Positions 59,715 to 64,000 of a DNA stretch of 64,000 nucleotides are shown here, in pieces. The notes under the pieces are model-generated. The model had not been told where the DNA came from, ran no database searches, and worked only from the letters and a program-made list of their open reading frames with translations. The stretch is taken from positions 327,021 to 391,020 of the forward strand of contig NZ_JACHOO010000006.1 in NCBI RefSeq assembly GCF_014199915.1, given 5' to 3'. The translations under genes were made by a program, and so were the position numbers. Position 1 is the stretch's first letter, and every line of letters begins with the position of its first letter. This stretch comes from Prosthecomicrobium pneumaticum (GTDB lineage: Bacteria > Pseudomonadota > Alphaproteobacteria > Rhizobiales > Kaistiaceae).

Positions 59715-60674
59715 ATGGCGGCCATCCGCACGCCCGTTCAGGTCGCGCTCAATCGAACCGCGATTGCCGCCGTCCTCGTGATCACGCTGATCTTCCTCGC
59801 GCCGATCTACTGGATCGCCTCGACGGCCTTCAAGCCGCGCAATCTCGCGACGACGATTCCGCCCACGGTGATCTTCGAGCCGGAACTGTCGCCCTTTGCC
59901 AAGCTCTTCACCAAGCGCTCGCAGCTGCGCGAGGCGCCGACGCCCGAGGAATACGCCGCCGCCCCGTGGTGGGAGCGGCTGGTCTTCGACGGCGGCGAAA
60001 AGGTGGTCCGTTCCGGCCGCGGCGAGATCCAGCTCTCGGCCTATCCGAACCGCTTCCTCAACAGCCTGATCGTCGCCATCACATCGACCGTGCTCGCCGT
60101 CGGCATGGGCACCTTCACCGCCTACGGCTTCTCGCGCTTCAAGGTGAAGGGGGAGCAGGACCTCCTCTTCTTCATCCTGTCGACGCGCATGCTGCCGCCC
60201 GTCGTCGTCGCGATCCCGATGTTCCTGATGTATCGGGCGGTCGGCCTCAACGACACGCATTGGGGCCTCATTCTGCTCTACACCGCGTTTAATCTCTCGT
60301 TTTCGGTGTGGCTCATGAAGGGGTTCATAGACGAAATCCCGCGCGAGTACGAGGAGGCGGCGCTCGTCGACGGCTATACGCGGATGGAGGCCTTCTTCAA
60401 GATCGTGCTGCCCGAGGCGGCGACGGGCATCGCGGCGACCGCGGTGTTCTGCTTCATCACCGCGTGGAACGAATATGCCTTCGCCCTCATCATGACGAAC
60501 CGGCGGGCGCAGACCGCGCCGCCCTTCATCCCGTCGCAGGTCGGCTCCGGCCTGCCGGACTGGACGGTCATCGCCGCCGGCACCTTCCTGTTCCTGCTGC
60601 CGGTCGCGATCTTCACCTTCCTGCTCCGCAACCACCTGCTGCGCGGCATGTCCTTCGGAGCGATCCGCAAATGA
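59715..60674 (+). CDS. ABC sugar transporter permease (MalG-like)
   Basis: The 319-aa protein has six helices, the EAA loop YEEAALVDGYTRMEAFFKIVLPEA, and a MalG-like N-terminus (LIFLAPIYWIASTAFKPRNL). Between helices 1 and 2 it carries a periplasmic insert of about 70 residues (SPFAKLFTKRSQLREAPTPEEYAAAPWWERLVFDGGEK), also known from glycerol/polyol-type importers. It overlaps the small membrane-protein gene by 4 bp. Confidence 0.92.
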   Translation: MAAIRTPVQVALNRTAIAAVLVITLIFLAPIYWIASTAFKPRNLATTIPPTVIFEPELSPFAKLFTKRSQLREAPTPEEYAAAPWWERLVFDGGEKVVRSGRGEIQLSAYPNRFLNSLIVAITSTVLAVGMGTFTAYGFSRFKVKGEQDLLFFILSTRMLPPVVVAIPMFLMYRAVGLNDTHWGLILLYTAFNLSFSVWLMKGFIDEIPREYEEAALVDGYTRMEAFFKIVLPEAATGIAATAVFCFITAWNEYAFALIMTNRRAQTAPPFIPSQVGSGLPDWTVIAAGTFLFLLPVAIFTFLLRNHLLRGMSFGAIRK

Positions 60675-60886
60675 GCGTCGAAGAGAAGAGCCTCCCGCCC
60701 GGCGGCTTCCGGGCGCTGAACGCGAAGCTGCTGGAGCCCGGTTCGATCGCCCTGATGGTGATCGGCATCGTCTCGCTCTGCCAGCCCTGGGTCGAGGTGC
60801 TGCACCGCTACGGCGTGACGATCACGCTCGTCGGCCTGGTCGGCTTCATGGTCTTTTCGCACGTGCCGCCGCCGGAGAAGGAGTGA
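60671..60886 (+). CDS. Small two-helix membrane protein of the ABC operon
   Basis: The 71-aa protein has a hydrophilic start, two membrane helices (IALMVIGIVSLCQPWVEVL and ITLVGLVGFMVFSHV) and a short PPPEKE tail. It is coupled to the permease upstream by ATGA and lies 3 bp before the first ATPase gene. Rhizobial glycerol importers (GlpSTPQV with small GlpU) have a similar extra membrane protein, so it may be a transporter accessory. No family is firmly recognised. Confidence 0.75.
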   Translation: MSVEEKSLPPGGFRALNAKLLEPGSIALMVIGIVSLCQPWVEVLHRYGVTITLVGLVGFMVFSHVPPPEKE

Positions 60887-60889
60887 GCC

Positions 60890-62002
60890 ATGGCCGACAT
60901 CGTTCTCCGCGACGTCGAAAAGTTCTTCGGCTCGGTGCAGGTCATCCGCAAGGTCAACCTGACCATCAAGGACGGCGAGTTCGTCGTGCTGCTCGGGCCG
61001 TCCGGCTGCGGCAAGACGACGACGCTGCGCGCCATTGCCGGGCTCGAGGACATCACCTCGGGCGAAATCGTCATCGACGGCAAGCCGGTGCAGAACCTGC
61101 ACGCGGCCGACCGCGACATCGCCTTCGTGTTCCAGCTCTATGCGCTCTATCCGCATCTGAGCGTGTTCGAGAACATCGCCTTCCCGCTCAGGGCGACGCG
61201 CCAGCCGCGGAGCGCGGTGGAGCGGCAGGTCCGCCAGGTCGCGGCGGCGCTCGGCATCGAGCACCTGCTGGCGCGGAAGCCCGGCGCGCTGTCGGGCGGC
61301 GACATGCAGCGCGTCGCGATCGGCCGGGCGCTGGTGCGGCGGCCGAAGGCGATCCTGATGGACGAGCCGATCGGTGCGCTCGACGCCAAGCTGCGCGAGG
61401 ACATGCGCATGGAGCTGAAGCGGCTGCACATCGAAAACAAGTCGACCTCGGTTTATGTCACGCACGACCAGGTCGAGGCGATGGCGCTCGCCGACCGCAT
61501 CGTCGTGATGCACGACGGCGTACTGCAGCAGGTCGGCACGCCGTCCGACGTCTATGCCCATCCGGCGAACCTCTTCGTCGCGCAGTTCATCGGCAGCCCG
61601 GTGATGAACATCGCCCCGGCGGCGGTGAAGACCGAGGGCGGCCGGGTGCGGCTGGCGCTCGGCGGCGGGGCGGCGGCCTTCGAGATGCCGGCCGAACTCG
61701 CGCCGCGCCTCTCCGCCACCGGTGCCGGCGGCGCGCTGTCGATCGGCGTTCGGCCGGAGGGTGTCCAGCTGGCGCGGGAACCCGCCACCGGCACGATCGA
61801 CCTCGAGGCGCATCTGATCGAGCCGCTCGGCGCCTATGACATCGTCGACCTGAAGGTCGGCGAGGGCTTCCTGCGGGCGCGCACGCCCGCCGGTTTCGTC
61901 GCCCGGCCCGGCGACCGGGTGCACGCCCGGCTCGACCCCGCGCAGACCCATTTCTTCGATCAACGCTCGGGCGCCTCGCTCGGCATCCGGCTCGGAGCTT
62001 GA
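60890..62002 (+). CDS. ABC transporter ATPase 1 (MalK/UgpC-like)
   Basis: The 370-aa protein has Walker A GPSGCGKTTT, Q-loop FQLYALYPHLSVFENIAFPL, a signature reading LSGGDMQRVAIGRA (D in place of the usual Q), Walker B ILMDEPIGALDAK, H-loop YVTHDQVEAM and a C-terminal TOBE/regulatory domain. It starts 3 bp after the small membrane gene. With the second, different ATPase it probably forms a heterodimer. Confidence 0.93.
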   Translation: MADIVLRDVEKFFGSVQVIRKVNLTIKDGEFVVLLGPSGCGKTTTLRAIAGLEDITSGEIVIDGKPVQNLHAADRDIAFVFQLYALYPHLSVFENIAFPLRATRQPRSAVERQVRQVAAALGIEHLLARKPGALSGGDMQRVAIGRALVRRPKAILMDEPIGALDAKLREDMRMELKRLHIENKSTSVYVTHDQVEAMALADRIVVMHDGVLQQVGTPSDVYAHPANLFVAQFIGSPVMNIAPAAVKTEGGRVRLALGGGAAAFEMPAELAPRLSATGAGGALSIGVRPEGVQLAREPATGTIDLEAHLIEPLGAYDIVDLKVGEGFLRARTPAGFVARPGDRVHARLDPAQTHFFDQRSGASLGIRLGA

Positions 62003-62003
62003 G

Positions 62004-63083
62004 ATGGCGACCGTACGCCTCGACAACGTCACCAAGCGCTTCGGCGGCAAGGCCGCGCTCGACAAGCTCTCGCTCGAGATCGCCGATGGCGAGTTCTTCG
62101 TGCTGCTCGGCCCGACGGGGGCCGGCAAGACGACGACGCTCCGGCTGATCGCCGGCCTCGACCGGGCCGACGAGGGCGCGATCGAGATCGGCGGCAGCCG
62201 GGTCAATGACTGGAGCGCGGCGGAGCGCGACGTGGCGCTGGTGTTCCAGCAATACTCGCTCTATCCGCGCTACACCGTCCGCCAGAACCTCGAATTCCCG
62301 CTCAGGTCGAAGGTGCGGCGGCTGGCGCAGGCGGAGATGGACGAGCGGATCGCCCGCGCGGCGAAGACGCTGCGCATCGAGCATCTGCTCGAGCGCAAGA
62401 CCGACCGGCTGTCGGGCGGCGAGATGCAGCGCGTCTCGATCGGCCGGGCGATCGTGCGCAAGCCGCGCGTCTTCCTGATGGACGAGCCGCTGTCCAATCT
62501 CGACGCCAAGCTGCGCGAGGCGCTGCGCGGTGAATTGAAGGAGCTGCAGATGCGGCTCGGCGCCACCTTCCTGTTCGTCACGCACGACCAGATCGAGGCG
62601 ATGTCGATGGGCGACAAGGTCGGCGTCCTGAACGGCGGCCGTCTCGTCCAGGTCGGCACGCCGCAGGAGGTCTATTCCCGGCCGCGCGACACCTTCGTCG
62701 CCTCCTTCCTCGGCTCGCCGGCGATGAACCTCGTGCCGGCGCGGATCGCCGACGGCAAGGCGATCGTGGTGCCCGGTGCGTTCGAGTTCGACCTGTCGGG
62801 CGAGGCGCGCGCCCGCACCGGCGGCCGGTCCGGCCCGGTGACGCTCGGCATCCGGGCGGAGGACATCCGGGTCGGCAGCGAGGGACCGGCCGAAGGGCTC
62901 GTCCACGATGTCGAGAATCACGGCGTCGAGAAGGTGGTGACCCTCAAGGTCGCCGACCGCCTCCTCAAGGCGACGGTCCCCGGCAACATGCCGCTCGGCA
63001 TCGACACCCGCATCCGCTTCGGCTGGAACCAGTCGCGCATGCACGCCTTCGACACGGCGAGCGGCCAGAACCTCGCCGGCTGA
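62004..63083 (+). CDS. ABC transporter ATPase 2 (MalK/UgpC-like)
   Basis: The 359-aa protein has Walker A GPTGAGKTTT, Q-loop FQQYSLYPRYTVRQNLEFPL, signature LSGGEMQRVSIGRA (E in place of Q), Walker B FLMDEPLSNLDAK, H-loop FVTHDQIEAM and a C-terminal TOBE domain. It is clearly a paralogue of ATPase 1, not a copy: alignable motifs differ at many positions. It starts 1 bp after ATPase 1 and ends the operon. Confidence 0.93.
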   Translation: MATVRLDNVTKRFGGKAALDKLSLEIADGEFFVLLGPTGAGKTTTLRLIAGLDRADEGAIEIGGSRVNDWSAAERDVALVFQQYSLYPRYTVRQNLEFPLRSKVRRLAQAEMDERIARAAKTLRIEHLLERKTDRLSGGEMQRVSIGRAIVRKPRVFLMDEPLSNLDAKLREALRGELKELQMRLGATFLFVTHDQIEAMSMGDKVGVLNGGRLVQVGTPQEVYSRPRDTFVASFLGSPAMNLVPARIADGKAIVVPGAFEFDLSGEARARTGGRSGPVTLGIRAEDIRVGSEGPAEGLVHDVENHGVEKVVTLKVADRLLKATVPGNMPLGIDTRIRFGWNQSRMHAFDTASGQNLAG

Positions 63084-63089
63084 AGGGGG

Positions 63090-63110
63090 CCGGACGAGGG
63101 CGGTGTCCGG
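63090..63110 (+). terminator. Hairpin downstream of the ABC transporter operon
   Basis: CCGGAC (63090-63095) and GTCCGG (63105-63110) pair around 9 bases, 6 bp after the stop codon. It is a short stem without a T-run. Confidence 0.35.
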
Positions 63111-63379
63111 AACGGGTCCCGGCCTTCGCGGCCCGTCGGCACCTCGGCCTGTCCCGGTGGCGCGCCCCGGCGTGGAGGCCGGGCGGGGCGAGGACCGCCG
63201 GGACGGTCGGTCCACCGACCCGGCTGCCATCAGCTCGGCTCGCAGCGCGGATCGCCTGCTGCATCCGGGGCGCTCGGGCCGGATCGGTCACGCCCGCTCG
63301 CAGCGGGTGCGGGCTGCGCTCGAGCCGGCCGGCGGACGCGCGGTGTGGCGGCGGCGCCCTTCGCCTGCGGCACGATCAT

Positions 63380-63399
63380 GGAGGCGGCATGCCGCCTCC
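63380..63399. repeat. Perfect 20-bp palindrome
   Basis: GGAGGCGGCATGCCGCCTCC reads the same on both strands. It stands in DNA without genes and could be a hairpin or a protein-binding site. Confidence 0.5.
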
Positions 63400-64000
63400 A
63401 ACGCGAAGACGGGCGGCGGGCTGTGCGCCTCATCTTCTGCTGAAGGGCTGGCTGCGGCGGTGGTCATGTGGCTTGTCTGAGCGCTGACTTTTTGTGCTCT
63501 CTCACGTGGTCCATGGATCGGTTGACCTCCATCCCGTCTCTTGGCTTGCGACGGCGGGGGCGCGCACGAGGCTCAGGCGCCTTCGGTATCGGGGATATGC
63601 GCCTCACGACATGAGTCGTGCAGCGGATTTCCTCGTCGAGGCGCGCGAGCATGGCGGTGCTCTCGAGAGGCTTGCGGTGCCGGCGCGGCCGCCCCCCGGA
63701 AGGCCGGGGTCTGCTCGATGGCGTTCCCCTGCGGGACGCGTGCGGGCCGCGCGGCCCCTCGGACAGCCCTATCCTGGCCGCGCGGTGTCGGGCCGCGCCG
63801 CCCGGCCCGGGCCTGCGCTTGCCGGCTTCCCGGTGCTCTGGGCGGGCGCGGCTTCCCGTGCGGCGGGGCGGGTATCGGCGGGATGCGTGTCGGGGCGGCG
63901 GCGGAGGGTGTTGCCCGTTGTGTGCCCGTGCCTTCGGTTTGGGCCGTGTGTTGTATGCATTGCGTTGAGAATGGCCTTGCGCGGCGGCGGCTCTTGTATA

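Larger units (their letters stand above)
63084..64000. other. Gene-poor 917-bp stretch at the right edge
   Basis: After the ABC operon I see no frame with a recognisable protein or convincing start. The first part has hairpins (63090-63110, and the perfect palindrome at 63380-63399). From about 63480 the plus strand is richer in T and G than the rest of the window, and the codon pattern no longer looks like the neighbouring genes. No tRNA or transposase is visible. It may be the edge of a gene beyond the window or decayed DNA. Confidence 0.5.

Noticed and set aside
63500..63512. A TCACGTGG motif resembling half of a parS
   Set aside because: Only the central CACGTG is shared. The flanks do not form the GTTTC/GAAAC arms needed by ParB.
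63464..63652. A 62-codon minus-strand frame near the right edge
   Set aside because: It is basic, without a ribosome-binding site, family or coupling to neighbours; it cannot be told from chance.
63769..63968. Short frames on both strands at the extreme right end
   Set aside because: They are arginine/proline-rich translations with no start signal or recognisable domain.

Overview
The window is about 64 kb of very GC-rich DNA that reads as the chromosome of an alphaproteobacterium, most likely in the Hyphomicrobiales (Rhizobiales). The evidence is gene order and content: mutS-glnD-murJ-trpS; a his operon holding a DUF2628 gene; hslVU followed by a DUF1402 gene; Smr/MltA/Tim44-like next to secB-dnaQ-coaE-aroE-maf; and hemE-hemJ-rho followed by mnmE-mnmG-rsmG-parA-parB-holA-lptE-leuS. 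This last order is typical of the region around the chromosome origin in this group. I cannot name a genus. I found no rRNA, tRNA, CRISPR array or intact insertion sequence.

Regions. (1) 1-11.5 kb: 3' part of mutS, glnD, a composite palindromic repeat, murJ and trpS; then an adenosine-kinase-like kinase, an EI24/CysZ-like membrane protein, an OlsB-like acyltransferase, a TRIC-type channel and grpE. (2) 11.6-17.9 kb, minus strand: a cation diffusion facilitator, then the operon hisB-DUF2628-hisH-hisA-hyp-hyp-hisF-hisE-coaA, most genes overlapping by 1-8 bp. (3) 18-27.5 kb: hslVU, DUF1402, then xre/smr/mltA/tim44-like, secB, and dnaQ/coaE/aroE/maf. (4) 27.5-27.9 kb: a 413-bp gap between divergent maf and hemE, the best oriC candidate, with a CtrA-like site, three GANTC sites and an AT-rich end. 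(5) 27.9-43 kb: hemE-hemJ, rho, a DUF255 thioredoxin-domain protein, mnmE, mnmG, rsmG, parAB with two parS sites, holA, lptE and leuS. (6) 43-50.7 kb: a YggS-type PLP protein, an L,D-transpeptidase, an OmpR-type response regulator (CenR-like), a stand-alone cyclic-nucleotide-binding domain protein, and a TetR/RND efflux system with a clear operator.

(7) 50.9-63.1 kb is an accessory catabolic locus in two divergent arms. The minus-strand arm runs Tm-1-like/UPF0261, PEP-hydrolase-family TIM barrel, cupin, TIM-barrel isomerase, Gfo/Idh/MocA oxidoreductase, second TIM-barrel isomerase. The plus-strand arm runs TetR regulator, sugar-type binding protein, two permeases, a 71-aa membrane protein, two different ATPases. 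The likely logic is import of a polyol, sugar or glycoside, NAD(P)-linked oxidation, isomerisation or eliminative cleavage, and terminal steps by the Tm-1/PEP-hydrolase pair. The substrate is not evident and this is the best candidate for an undescribed system. (8) The last 0.9 kb holds no gene I can support.
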